64,000 bases of DNA from Nymphaea colorata (Eukaryota > Streptophyta > Magnoliopsida > Nymphaeales > Nymphaeaceae), in contig NC_045141.1 of assembly GCF_008831285.2 (NCBI RefSeq), forward strand, positions 20,456,848 through 20,520,847, read 5' to 3'. The translations under genes were made by a program, and so were the position numbers. This document shows, in pieces, positions 39,391-51,558 of the stretch (the first letter of the stretch is position 1; every line of letters begins with the position of its first letter). Under the pieces are notes generated by a model. That model saw only the letters and a list, made by a program, of their open reading frames with translations, searched no databases and was not told the DNA's origin.

Positions 39391-40714
39391 GAGAGATATT
39401 AGTAAGTAGGTAGGTGAGCATGACCCATAAGAAATCGGTAATAACCTTGACAGTTGATCTTTTCAAGCACAGAAGAAATTGATGAGAAGTGCTATTTATT
39501 TATTTATTTTAGAGTGTGAAGTCTCAATGCCCCATGCATTAATTCGCTAAGATAATTTAGTTGGGTCTTCACCAACCCTCTTAATGAAAGGTATCACGTA
39601 TATAGGGTTGAGTGCATTCACTGTGATTCTTTTAGGATAACATTGAATCGAAGAGAACTTGAAAGCCCTTGTGCTGTCTGCGACTGTTTACCTGAAGAGG
39701 CATCTTTCACGCTTCAAATTTCTTTACCTGCAGTTGGTATCAATCACATTTTCCTTTAATTGCAGGTTGGAAGAGGGCAGCCGAATCTTTCCAGACCGTG
39801 GGCCTTCTCTGTTCTTAATTTCTCGCCTGCAGAGGTTCAAAATCCACATGGGCTCTGCAATTCATCGTGTATCTCTTAATCAGTAAATGAAGAGTTGAAA
39901 GAAAAAGACAACCTGCAGTGGTTTAAATCAAATACAGATTGAAAAACAATATATCCCATTTTGTTCTAGGCAAATTCGAGGTTTACCAAGATGGATTTTG
40001 ATTTTTGAGGAGCTTATTTTTCATGTTTCACACATAAATACTTGTACACCCCATCAAGAAGAACCCACCTTATCAATAATGGAGCTTATTCATGCGAGAC
40101 AATTATAAATGGCTTTGGCCTTGTGATGAGGGTTGATTGTTACCTGTGTACTGCCACCAATTTGGTAACGTCCATAGTTTGCTCTTGCCAGGTGAGAGAT
40201 GCTTTCATATACTTGTATTCTTATCCAAGTTCTAAAATTTTACCGGCGGAGGGAATGATTGGATTTCAGGCCAGGATCTGGTCATCTGTTTGGATCGAAC
40301 ATGTAGTCAGATGTAGTTCTAACCACCATATCAATTTTTTGAGATTTTGTTCGTGTGTTCAGTTTCCAATCCAATGAAGAGGCGTACACTATACTGATTT
40401 TAAACCAAATTCAAGCTACACTATAATATGTTTAGAACCGATGTTCACAATGTGCAAATTTTGGATATATGATGTTAGTTTTACTGATAGATCTGATGTC
40501 CAAATCTGAATCCGATAAGATATTTTTTTAATTTTGAATCTGAATGTGGTAGGAGGATGCTATTTCTTAAGTTGGAATCCAGTCCATTTCTTGATCGGAT
40601 GTTAAATTTTGTTCCACAACCAATGTCTTTTAAAGCAGTTTGGTCAGATATCGGATCCAAATCAGATTTATTGACATGCCTACCCTCTTGCCATAACATA
40701 TGCGGCTGCTGGTG

Positions 40715-40965
40715 AGCCAGGGGTACATAGGCCGACCCTTGGGCCAGGGGCTCGCATGGGCCTTGGCTCCACCTCAATTTTAAAAAAAAATTACATGTAA
40801 ATTTTAAAAAAAATTAATGTTTCTATATAAAAATTTTGAAAAATGATATTTCGATTTGTATCAAAATTTAAAAAATTTAATTCGACCCTCTTCATAAAAA
40901 AAAAAAAAAAAGGGGTTGTGGTCATGAATGTGGCCACGGCCCGGGGCATCCAGCACTGCTGGTAG
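40715..40965. repeat. Degenerate dispersed element ('ggcc..ttggctccacc' type)
   Basis: 'ggccttggctccacctcaa' at one end is followed by A-rich/T-rich tracts including a 16-base A run, and then 'atgtggccacggcccggggc'. It resembles the elements at 3.9 and 13.4 kb, as a longer or different subfamily. No coding capacity. Confidence 0.35.
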
Positions 40966-42689
40966 CTAGAATAGTATTTTAGCGGCCAGCAAGAAAGAAT
41001 CGTCGTTTCCAGGTGGTCCTTAATTAAGAGCCATGCATGTTAGGTCTCCTAGCGGACACATTGCTTTGTTCTGGTTCACACACACGGGGTGGAAGTTACT
41101 TACGTCTTCAACCATCTCTCGTCCCTTCTCTCTTACATTCATACCACATTATTTCATACCTTCATATTTCGAGGTAAGCCAGTAAATTCTGTAATGGACC
41201 ACAAAACAAGACCTAGAAACATATTCTATTCTTCCAATATATACTTTTTGTGACATATATTTTGCCAACGCCATGCTTTTGTTTCGCAAAATATGGTGTA
41301 ATTATGGCTACCATTTGATTATTGTTGAATTAATTTATAATTAAATCCATAATTCTTTTTCATCATGTCTTCTTGAACAAAATCATGGTCTTTTCAGATC
41401 TTGCATTTTAAAAACATGAGTTTCAAAAACAAGACATGTAGTTCTTCTGATGGATTTGCCTTTATATATAATTTTGGAGGTGCTTGATAAGATAAGAAGA
41501 ACGTTGTGTTTTTATAAAAGTATACGTTCTTAAAATATATGGTCTAGAAAAACCATGTTTGTTTTCTGTAAAACATGATGTAATTATGGAAATTGTTTTT
41601 GAAATCCAACGTCCAAACATTGAGTATAATGATACTAAGTTGCATGGTTAAAAAACAAAAATTGGTGTTTTTAGATCTAAAAGCATGCGTTTCAAAAACA
41701 AAATATTCTTTAAACACCCTCTTAGAAAGGGACTTGGTCTTGCAGGATTTTTCCCTTGGACGAGCCACTGTATTTTTCAAAGTTTTTGCCGTAGTCAAAT
41801 TTAAAGTTTTGAAAATATTTATAAATTAGATTTTGATTTAATTTTAAATACTTATAATGTGCTTTTGATAGAGAGGAGGGGTGGTTGACAAGGTGGGGTC
41901 GCCACTTATCGCCATAAAAGAAACTAAATGAACACTTAAATTAATTCTTTGATATCATTTTATTGACATAATGGCTAATGAAGAGGCTACATTAATATTG
42001 GTGGGTGTTAATGTGAGAGCTCATTTTGAGCCTTTTTTTTACTTTTTTTTTTTTTTAAAAACATTGATATTACGCAAGATCCGTAGATGTAGATACAGAC
42101 CGACATTAGTAGCACTGCTTTAGACACAAATAAAAAGGCCAACTCGAGGGAAATGTGATGGTACAAATAGAGCTATATATATGACAATAATGTGGCATGA
42201 AATGAAGCGTATAGCAAATTAATATAGGCCCACAAATATTGCCAACTTACTAAAGTTGCTTGTCTTTGGGCACGGAAAAAGATTGAAATTAATATTTTAG
42301 CTTCCATTATTTGACGCAATGAATAAGCTTTCAATGAAGTGTCGATCCCTTCTCGGCTTTCATGAAGTGACAAGAGCTCGTGTTTCGAAAAATGTGTCAA
42401 CATTCGCAAGAAGTTATGGAAAAAAGTTGTTCACTTGGTTCAATCATGATCCACCTAGCAATTATAGCAATTAAGGTGAAATTCCAGATTAGGTTAAATT
42501 ATTAAACGGTGTTGTTTTGAATGACACTTTGCCGAACATAGTTTTGTTTTTTTAATTTAATTAGTAAGTTTAGTTATAGAAATATTAAAATGATATTTTT
42601 TTATGTATAGTTTATATGACAGGTGTAAGTTATTTGTTATCGTCGCACGTAAAAATGTGTAAAACAAATAAAGACAGTGCAACGATGAG

Positions 42690-42870
42690 ATGACTTAACA
42701 CCAGAAGCACCCTCAGTGGTTCTTAGGTTGTTGATGTCCTGTCCTTTTAAAAACATTGGTTTGTCAAAATTGAGTTTTTCACAAACCAAGTTTTATGGAT
42801 AGTCACTCAAAATCCTCCAAAACAAAACAACATTTAAGTGTACCAACCAAACACGCTCTTAGTAATTGGA
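42690..42870. mobile_element. Candidate hAT-like MITE remnant
   Basis: It contains 'cacaaaccaagttttat' and ends 'taccaaccaaacacgctctta', whose reverse complement opens like the TAAGAGCGTGTTTGGTTGG terminus common in plant hAT MITEs. It resembles the interiors at 9.9 and 45.6 kb. The opposite end is not clear. Confidence 0.35.
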
Positions 42871-43185
42871 TTTCAATTTGTTCTCCTACAAACATGAGCC
42901 TGGTTTGGTTTTTTTATCTTTTTTTTTTTAAGTTTTTGAAATTCCTTGTAATTTCTTCTGATTTGATCATTTTTTGAATTTAATTTTTATTTATGAGATC
43001 ATTTTCTCAGCAGCCTGATGAAGATTCAAAACCTCTTGATTGTTTAAACAATGGGTCCTAGAAAGTGTGAAGTACCCTTTACTATTTTGTGACATTGATC
43101 CAGACCAAATTAAGGCTTGCCAGTGCACATTTATCCTGGCGGTCAATTAATTCTCTTTCTATGAAACGTACGAAGGAGATATAAC

Positions 43186-43190
<5 letters not shown>

Positions 43191-43220
<30 letters not shown>
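43191..43220. repeat. (TA)n microsatellite beside the hairpin
   Basis: About 15 TA units run directly into the left arm of the inverted repeat at 43221. The loop of that repeat is also TA-rich. Confidence 0.95.
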
Positions 43221-43222
<2 letters not shown>

Positions 43223-43373
43223 GACCCCTTCCTTTCATTGGCAAAAAATTGTTTATGTTATTCGAAAGATAGCATCAAATCATGCTCTTATATTATATAT
43301 ATATAAGAGCATGATTTGATGCTACCTTTGGAATAACATAAACAAATTTTTGCCAATAAAAGGAAGGGGCCAT
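43221..43373. repeat. 153-bp near-perfect inverted repeat (hairpin)
   Basis: The left arm 43221-43290 and right arm 43304-43373 are reverse complements over 70 bases with about five mismatches. They are separated by a 13-base TA-rich loop. The outer ends read 'atgaccccttcc' and 'ggaaggggccat'. There is no coding capacity. It could be a foldback MITE or a young inverted duplication. If transcribed, it would form a long stem suitable for Dicer-like processing. Confidence 0.92.
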
Positions 43374-43775
43374 CCCCGGAATAGCATAAATGCGTCTTTC
43401 TGAGCAATAAATATGAAAGCGCAAAAACTGATTAAAGTAACGAAAAAGATGTCTTGAAAGTGCCCATTCAGAGATGGGTTTCTCAGTCAGAATTACTTGA
43501 ATGACGAATTTGAAGTTTTTTACTAATTAAATATTCAAAATTGTAGATGGTTATTCATGACCGCATCTCACTTCTTGCTTTTTTAATGTTTTCTTGTTTA
43601 TAGTTTGTATTTTTTTTTGTTTTATGATTTTTATTTTCCTTTCTTGAATAATTGTTCCATAGACACATTTCATTTTCTCTTTAGTTTTGTTTTAAGATTC
43701 TCTTCTCACTTATGTTCTCTCCTTTGTATCTTCAATCATGGTCAGTGCAGGAGAAGTTTATATGTTCATTATATC

Positions 43776-43797
43776 CACACACACACACACACACACA
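43776..43797 (+). repeat. (CA)n microsatellite
   Basis: Eleven CA units. Confidence 0.9.
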
Positions 43798-44302
43798 ACG
43801 GATGACAATTAGCAATCTTTTGTGGGATAAACTTGATATACGATTGCATGCTTATGTCTTAAAATATCTTGAATGCTTCAATGAAACACAGTTGTAAAAC
43901 TTTAGCTTGATCTGTTCTAAATATAGATGTGTTAAGTCATTGGTTCTCGCTCTAAGTCAGCATGAGATCAAACTCATTTAATTAAATCACTTTTTTTTTT
44001 TTTACTCATCAAGTGTTTATGATAGCATACCGATAGATCTAGACACTTACAACAGAGAAAAAAAAAATGTAATTAATGTACATTTATTATGAAGTGGCTA
44101 CAAGATGTCCTGTATTTCAGATGAAGCAAATTATGCATAAAAGCCTTTCCCTCTAAAGTTGCTCACAGTGTTCTGCAGACAAATTGTTCAGTCGGCATTG
44201 ATCAATTTCTCTTCCTCTATTGATTTCTTCAACGCCCTTTTTTTTTTTCCTGGGCTCCACATTGCCCACCCTGAAAAGTAACATACATATGTATATGTAC
44301 AT

Positions 44303-44327
44303 GCGTATGTATGTATGTATGTATGTA
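44303..44327 (+). repeat. (GTAT)n microsatellite
   Basis: About six GTAT units preceded by related 'atgtatatgtacatgc'. Confidence 0.85.
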
Positions 44328-45576
44328 GTTATTATAGAAAATTGGACTTCTTATACTGCAAGTTTACTGCAATCTTAGCCATTTCTTTCTCTTTCTTTGA
44401 GGAACATGTATAATTCACATTAAAAAAGTACCTGCTAACATATCTAACAATTTAAATCCCTTCGATATACTTTCTAAAGGGTCAAAAATACGATCCGGAA
44501 ATTCATTTCCTCTCTTATTAATCTGTCATTATCAGAATTACAATATCAGATTACAACTCCAAAAGTTCGATTCAGTTGCTTATTCTAATACACATATTGA
44601 AATATATAGGCGACCATTTAGTCGATGGCTGTTGATATATTCGATGCTGGTGTCACAGACAAGCGCATACATTAATTTAATTCATGTTTTTAGCTTCCGG
44701 CAACGTGCAACGTCCGGACCATTATATTTCTTGATCATATGCGAAGTTCAATGGATGTGCATTATTTTTATGAAAATTGTGAACCTTACTTGCTATTTAT
44801 TTAAAAGTATAAACACTAGGTGCAGATCATTTCTGAATAAAGAATCGCTTTCTTAAGCAAATAAATTAGAAGTAGTTCTGTACGAGAAGAAAGATGATGA
44901 ACTTATCCATGTGGGTCGTAAGGAATAGGCGGTGTTTGAGAGGAGGAGGAGGGAAGGAAGTCGGGCCCTGATCATGACATTCAATCTCGCATACCGTGAA
45001 GAAAGTAATACATTCTTATGAAAGAGAGACAAAAAAAAGCGGAGATATTTTATCCAAGGCATTTATTAGTTTCTCGGATTTGGATTCGACCCACACTTTG
45101 TGCAGTTCAAATACGTCATAACACTGGGAAATTAATCACTTTCTAAATGGAAAAAACTGATTAGAGGTGGTAACGTCTATGTTTATAGAAGCTAAATCCT
45201 GATTTTTAAATCCTAACAGTACTCTGACTTGCTTGTCTATCTTTGTGCCATCAGCTGGATGTTTTGAAGAAGCCCGCACGATTCATGTTGTGAATTACTT
45301 GAACATTAAACTAATACATATATACATATTAAAAGACTACCATTCACTACCTAACTATTATGCTCTTTATTATTAAAGATAGAATACTACTATTAGATGA
45401 TAATGGACTTTTTTTAAAAAAAAAAACTAAAAATGCATCGAGTCAGAGCAAGAAGCTCAAATGTATGACGAAGTAAGTATGCTTTGTAAGCAAATTTTAA
45501 GTACAAATTGTTGGGAGGTAATTGAGATATACAAAAACTAGATTGTGTTTCCAAAATTGGTATCTATAATAAGTCT

Positions 45577-45860
45577 TTTGGGGGCGTTTGGATGCCACTT
45601 TAAAACCTGAAAACCACTTTTTAAAACTGTTTGGATGATAAAGAAGATGTTGTTTTGTGAAAAATGGAGAAGTCAGTTTTTACATGAGGATGAAAAAGCT
45701 GGATCCACAAAGGTTTTTCATCAAAACATGGCTTTTACTTTGTTATCCAAACATGCAAACTAGGTTTTCTAAAAGCTCATAAAAAGAAAAAAAACCAAGT
45801 TTTTACAAAACCTGGTTTTGTGAAAACCAAGTCTTAGAGAGTTTGGCATCCACCCTTATA
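45577..45860. mobile_element. Candidate hAT-like MITE
   Basis: It starts 'gggggcgtttggatgccac' and ends 'gagagtttggcatccaccc'. The two ends share GGATGCCA in inverted sense. The interior has 'cctggttttgtgaaaacc' and repeated 'aaaaccaagt' motifs also seen at 9.9 and 42.8 kb. No coding capacity; target-site duplication not resolved. Confidence 0.4.
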
Positions 45861-46460
45861 GTTTTGGGCAACTAGTGACAATAGGGCTCTCTCTTATACT
45901 ACTCTCGGGCTTTTAATTTGGTAGATCTTAATTTACATTCTTGTTCTAAAAAGCTAAAATTAGAATAATGAATTACTTAGCAAACTCTTTTGTAAAATTT
46001 TGAATATTTGCAATAACTTTTTTTTTTACGGACAAAAATTATGGTAACAAAATAATTTGGGAGTGTTTCGTTCAAAAAAATAAAATAGATTTATAAAATA
46101 ATAGTTTTAGTGCTTGATGAATCTAAATTTAATTTTTAAAATAAATTGATATGACACTGACAAAATGGGAAAGTATTTGAGCCTCTTTAATCAGATTTTT
46201 CAAAGAGGAAACGGGCGCCATGTGGGAGTGAGATGTGCTTCCAGCCGGCGCCGATGGAATCCACTCTACCTTCACTTTTTAATTTCGGTCAAAAGAAGAA
46301 GCGGACAGCGCCGGAGACATTTGGCAGCGGTGGCAAGATATCGGAAGGGACTGTCCCCACGCCAACTGCCGTGGCGGTCGACGGGTTGGATGAAGGAATT
46401 GAATGCTCCCTCCCACTGCCACTTCACCTCCCACGTCCTCTCCGAGTTCGGTTGCTCGTC

Positions 46461-46467
46461 TATAAAT
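46461..46467 (+). promoter_or_regulatory. TATA box of the fatty alcohol oxidase gene
   Basis: TATAAAT in the context GTCTATAAATCATGC, 121 bases before the ATG at 46582. A CT-rich leader (ttttctctctctaacc) follows. Confidence 0.65.
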
Positions 46468-46581
46468 CATGCATCTTCCCTGGCCCTCCCCGTGCTGTAA
46501 TTTTCTCTCTCTAACCAACAACTCAACTCAATCCATCCCTCTTCCTCTTCTTCGATCTTGCTTGCTTGGGACCGGTCGATC

Positions 46582-49500
46582 ATGTCGAGCCGTTACAGTC
46601 TGGGAGGCGAAGTTCATCCCGAGCCTGCGCTGGAGCTGACCGAGGTGGCCATCGAGCTGGATGGCGAGGACACGATGAGCAGACGGTCCATGAGCTTCCG
46701 GTCAGACTGCGACGAGGCCAACAGCCACCGGCTGCTGAGGGGCGGAAGGCCCCCTTACCCCCACTCCTACTCCCGCCGCCAGATGGAGGTGCTCACCGCC
46801 GTCTGCGACACCATCCTGCCCTCCATCGACTTCGACCTCTACAAGCGCAGGACCGTTCCGGAGCCCCCCCTGGCCGCGGAGGAGTCGCTCAGGACCTTCT
46901 TTGCTACCTCCGCGTCCATGGCCGGCACTCCCCAGCATGTAAGAATCCTTCGTCTTACCTTCCCTTCCCTCTTGTCGGCCGACAAACTCTTTCAACTCTC
47001 ACCACCTTTCTTCTTCATCTTCTTCAGATTGCGGGATTCATCAGCGAGAGGATGAAGCACCCGCTGCTGGGGCTGCTCCGCATGGCATTGTTTCTGCTGT
47101 CGACCTGGTACGGCACCTTCATCTGCTGCGGCTGGCTGAGCGTCGGCACCGAGTTCCCTTACTTCCGCAAGTTTTCCGATATCGAGCTTCACAGACGGGA
47201 GGCCATCCTGCGGTCCTGGTCCTCCAGCTACTTCACCATCCTCAGGCAGCTCTTCAACGCGCTCAAGTTCCTCACCCTCCTCACTTTCTTCACTCAGGCA
47301 AGTATTCACCGCCCACCAGCAACTTCAATTTCACAGTAAAAGTACTTCACTTCATTTTCTTAGTCCAACCTCAGTTTTGCTAGCTTATTAGTTATTAAGT
47401 ATTGCAGAAAAAGAAGAAGTAGGAAAAACACGCTGTTCTCCAAGAGGAAGTAGAGTGATTTACAAGGCATATAGTTAGGCGTGCCGAGTCCATTGCCAAT
47501 CATTGGCAGCGCTACCTACTAGCGCTTTCTCGTGGAAGATGGAGGGTCGAAATTCTGCGGTTACTTCCGATGGATGGGGGCGACGTTAACCATCCTGCTA
47601 CGGGAGAAAGCGTCCCCAAGCAAATTTATGACGCGCGCCACCTGTCGAGTGCAGCAGCACGCTGTCCGGCATTCGTTCTTCCAATGGCATCATTAATCGT
47701 CGTTCCGTATGGCCTTTTCCGGAAATCCTACTTTCACACGGAAGGCATTCTGACGCGCGTGAAGTTCTTTCAGCTCTCCGTCGAGCTTCTCATACTTCGC
47801 TTTTATTTCATTGAAATAATTAGAAGCAGCGAGAGCACTGTAAGTAGTTCCGGCTCTTGGAGTGCACTATAGTTCACTCTCAAACAAACCAGAACACTCC
47901 AAAGAGAATGGCTTTGAGAGTTTTACGCAAGACTAAAAAATGAATGATTTTGTATACATATTATATATAGAGGATAAGGTAGTATTATTATTCTATGCTT
48001 TGATCCAAAAGGGTGGGATGGCTATCCTCCTTTCCCAATTCTTTTCCGTTTCAATCCGTGGGCCTGAGTGACTTTTCCGGCTGCCGATCGCCCACCAGAA
48101 TCCCGAAACCGGACCCCAGAAATCGGCAAGTATCTTCAAGAGAAGTAATGAGCACGCTGCTGCATTAAAGGGGGTCCCCAACTTTTTGAAGACGCTGCTT
48201 CTCTCAAAATCATTTACAAAGAGCTTTCCCCATCGATCGACTATTAGCCTCTTATAAGCGTCTTGCCAGATAGATAGATAGTCGAGCGGTCGACTTCAAC
48301 ACCAAGGTCGTCGCTTAAACGTACATTCTGGATGGCAAAGCTTCCATATTGGTGTAACTGTAGAATGTTCTGCTGCTTTAAAATTTAATGTATTTTGAAG
48401 TTAGTCGCTTTATAAGTTCTGCACATTTACTGGGCCATCGCCATGCGGCGGCCATTAATCAGTGGAGGTCGGAACATGAATGAGGAACTAATAGTAAGAT
48501 ATTGAGATCTCGTGAAAGTTACCAGGAGCGACCATGACAAACCACCTTAGCTTTCATCCGGAAATGGCGAAATGCTCTGGACTGCCAGATCAGATGAATT
48601 GGATGGGAGGATGAGTGGGGCCTGTCATAAAGGGGGTCAAACGCAGTAGGTACTGGAAGTAAACTTTCTCAATTGTTCACGAGCGATGTGATAGTGGTTT
48701 TTGAATTGTTTTTAGAGACTAATTGTTCGAAATCATTAGCGTTTCTTGTTTTCTTTTTTCTCGCTTCTAGAGAACGATTTAAGCATGTACTGACTGTGAA
48801 TCAAATTTTGCATGGTGAGTATTTCTTTCCCAATTTGGATTTGTAAGTTTTGTTAATTGATTAAGATGTAATTGAAGATTAAGAAAAGATGCAATCCTTG
48901 GTAGAAACATGTTGACGCTTTTAGTTCGTCGATTTTGGGGCAGGTGGACCAGAAGAACGAGAACCCGTCGTGGGCGGCCCTCGGGTACTGTGGCCCCGAC
49001 CCCGAGTTCGCGAACCGAAAGAAACGGCCGGATCACCGCCAAGGCAAGGACGGCGACGGCGCTGAGTACGGGCCTCTGCATGGCGCCGTCATCGACATGG
49101 AGAGCGCGGAGGACGGCGACATTGCTGCCTCCCTCAGAAACTCCGGCTTCTCCGTCACGATCCACCGGAGGACACGCAGCGGAAAGACGGTGGCCAACAT
49201 CATGAAGAAGCTGAAAGGAAGGGGAGGCGAGTGCGACGACGTGGACCCGGCTGTGACGATCCGCTGCGACGCCGTAGTCGTCGGCTCCGGCTCCGGCGGA
49301 GGAGTGGTGGCGGGTGAGATAGCTAAGGCGGGGTACAAGGTGATCGTGCTGGAGAAAGGGCGGTACTATGCCAGGAAGACGCTGTCGCTGCTCGAGGGTC
49401 CGACGATAGATCAGATGTACGAGGGCGGAGGCGTTGTAGCCACCGACGACTTGGGCATCCTCGTGCTCGCGGGGTCCACCGTTGGCGGCGGATCCGCCAT

Positions 49501-50794
49501 CAACTGGTCGGCGAGCATCCGCACGCCGGAACACGTCCGGAAGGAATGGAGCGAGAAGAATGGGCTGGAGCTGTTCGGAAGCGAAGCGTATACGGAAGCC
49601 CTCGACTCGGTGTGTGATCGCATGGGCGTCCAGGCGAAGCCACTGAGATTAGAAGAGGAGAGCCTGAACAGCTCCGTTGTGAGGAAGGGATGCTTGGAGT
49701 TGGGTTATCCGGTGAGCGATATTCCGAGAAACTCCCCGTCCGACCATTCCTGTGGGTGGTGCTGCTTCGGATGCAAGGACGGCAAGAAGAAGGGCACGCA
49801 GGAGACGTGGCTCGTGGACGCAGTGGAATCCGGCAACGGCGCCATCATCTCCGGCGCGAGGGCATTGAAGATCGTCGGTGTCAAGCAGAAGAATAGGGCG
49901 AGGAAGAAGGCGGCGGGCATTCTCTTCCAGCGGGCGAACAAGGAGAAGGACGTCGTCTACTTCATCGAGTCGAAAGTGACCATCGTCGCGTGCGGGGCGC
50001 TCAACACGCCGGTTCTGCTGAGGAAGAGCGGTCTGAGAAACCCGCACATCGGGCGGAACCTGAAGCTCCACCCCGTGCAGATGGCGTGGGGATACTTCCC
50101 GGAGGCGGAAACAAACAACCGGAGCTACGAGGGCGGGATTATGACGGCGATGTCGACGGTCGCCGCGAATTTCAGCACGACCGGCTACGGCGCAATCATT
50201 CAAACGCCGGCGCTGCACCCGGGGATGTTCTCCGTCTTAGTGCCCTGGGTCTCGGGGCTCGACTCGAAGGAAAGAATGAGCCGCTTCTCGCGAACGGCTC
50301 ACGTGTTCGCGCTGGCCCGTGACCGAGGGTCCGGGGTGGTGGACCTGCCGCGGTCGCTGAGCTACCAGCTGGCGAAGGAAGACGAAGAGAGCCTGGGGAA
50401 CGGGTTGGAGAAGGTGCTGAGGATACTGGCGGCGGCGGGGGCGGAGGAGATCGGGACGCACCACGTGGGAGGGGAGAGGATCAATGTGAAGCGGGCGAGC
50501 TACAACGAGTTCGAGAGGTTCGTGGCGAGGGCGAAGGAAAGGGGAGTGAGGGGGCTGTCGACGCCGCTGTGCTCGGCCCACCAGATGGGGAGTTGCAGGA
50601 TGGGGGTGAACCCGGAGGAGTCGGTGGTGGACGAGAGGGGGGAGAGCTGGGAGGTGGAGGGCCTGTACTTGGCCGACGCCAGCGTGCTCCCCGGCGCCCT
50701 TGGAGTGAACCCCATGGTCACCATCATGGCCGTCGCCCACTGCACCTCCAAGGTCGTGGTCGACGTCCTCAAGAGGAAGAAGAGGACGCAGTAG
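46582..50794 (+). CDS. FAO: Long-chain fatty alcohol oxidase (GMC oxidoreductase family, FAD-dependent)
   Basis: Exons 46582-46938, 47028-47297 and 48944-50794 join in phase 0 to 825 residues. This is longer than the roughly 730-760 of Arabidopsis FAO proteins, mainly in the linker before the FAD domain. The N-terminal region matches the plant FAO leader (SRRQMEVLTAVCDTILPSID). Hydrophobic stretches at about 131-155 and 187-209 fit membrane segments. The FAD-binding Rossmann motif is VVVGSGSGGG (320-329). The GMC C-terminal domain has HQMGSCRMG (His755) and GALGVNPM (Asn798), the expected catalytic His and Asn. The enzyme oxidises long-chain alcohols to aldehydes with release of hydrogen peroxide, in membranes, as part of wax and fatty-alcohol turnover. 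Intron 1 is GT-AG. Intron 2 (1,646 bases) seems to start with GC (CAG|GCAAGT) and end in AG. Coding GC is high and no frameshift is seen. Confidence 0.93.
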
Positions 50795-51416
50795 TCCCAC
50801 AAATACAATGGGGTGATAACCAATCTCTAAAAGTTTACTACTGTTTTCCGTGAATTTCGTGTTGGGAAGGTGCAGAGATGGATGTGTGCTTCTTCTCTTT
50901 TTTGTGCTTACTTTGTAAATTGGTGCTCATATTACACATGAATTGCAATGTACAATTTGTCTCTTATTTTATCGAAGATAGTATACCGTATTCCTCGTGC
51001 CTTTTTTCGTTGATTCTTGTCAAAGATTTTTTTTCTCCAGCGGCTAACCTATCAAGTGGGAACTACAAATTGCGATAACGTCCTCCTTTTCTTCCGGCAG
51101 GAGACACGCCGCCTGAAACCCCAAACGATGCTTGAAAGATGACAACATATATATTTTTTTCTTTCAAAAAGGCAACGGTGACCTTTCAACGCCGGAGATT
51201 ACATAACTCTTTTTTCAACATTTTAATGATTTCGCCAAGTTTTTAAACATTGGGTATTTAACTACATCATTTGAAAAAAAAGACATTCAGAAAGAAAACA
51301 ACTAAAGTTTTGATAACTGGGTTGCATGTCAATTGTAGTATTTGTACTTGATTCACCGAATCAACCCACTGACCCAATTGACTACCGATGATATCTGAGT
51401 TTACCAACTATGGTTT

Positions 51417-51558
51417 TGAATTCATATTCATATTCATATTCATATGGTTACTTTTAGAAGAAGTTGCTATAACCATCTTGCGTTTGTTGAATTCATATTC
51501 ATATTCATATTCCTATGGTTACTTTTAGAAAAAGTTTCTGTAACCATGGTGCGTGCGT
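51417..51558 (+). repeat. 71-bp tandem duplication with (ATTCAT)n core
   Basis: Copies at 51417-51487 and 51488-51558 both begin 'tgaattcatattcatattc' and contain 'atggttacttttagaa' and 'taaccat'. They differ at a few sites. Each copy itself contains three to four ATTCAT units, so two scales of repetition are nested. Confidence 0.9.

Larger units (their letters stand above)
36319..46160. other. Intergenic region between the SHH2-like gene and the fatty alcohol oxidase
   Basis: About 10 kb without a recognisable gene. The first few hundred bases are probably the SHH2-like 3' UTR and flank. Beyond that are microsatellites, MITE- and SINE-like elements and a strong hairpin (listed separately), degenerate 'agattcaaattcagat' repeats at 37.76-37.95 and 40.48-40.68 kb, and AT-rich filler. 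All open frames are short and lack family features. Confidence 0.6.

Noticed and set aside
48779-49534. 251-codon minus-strand open frame inside FAO
   Set aside because: It is the antisense shadow of GC-rich FAO exon 3.
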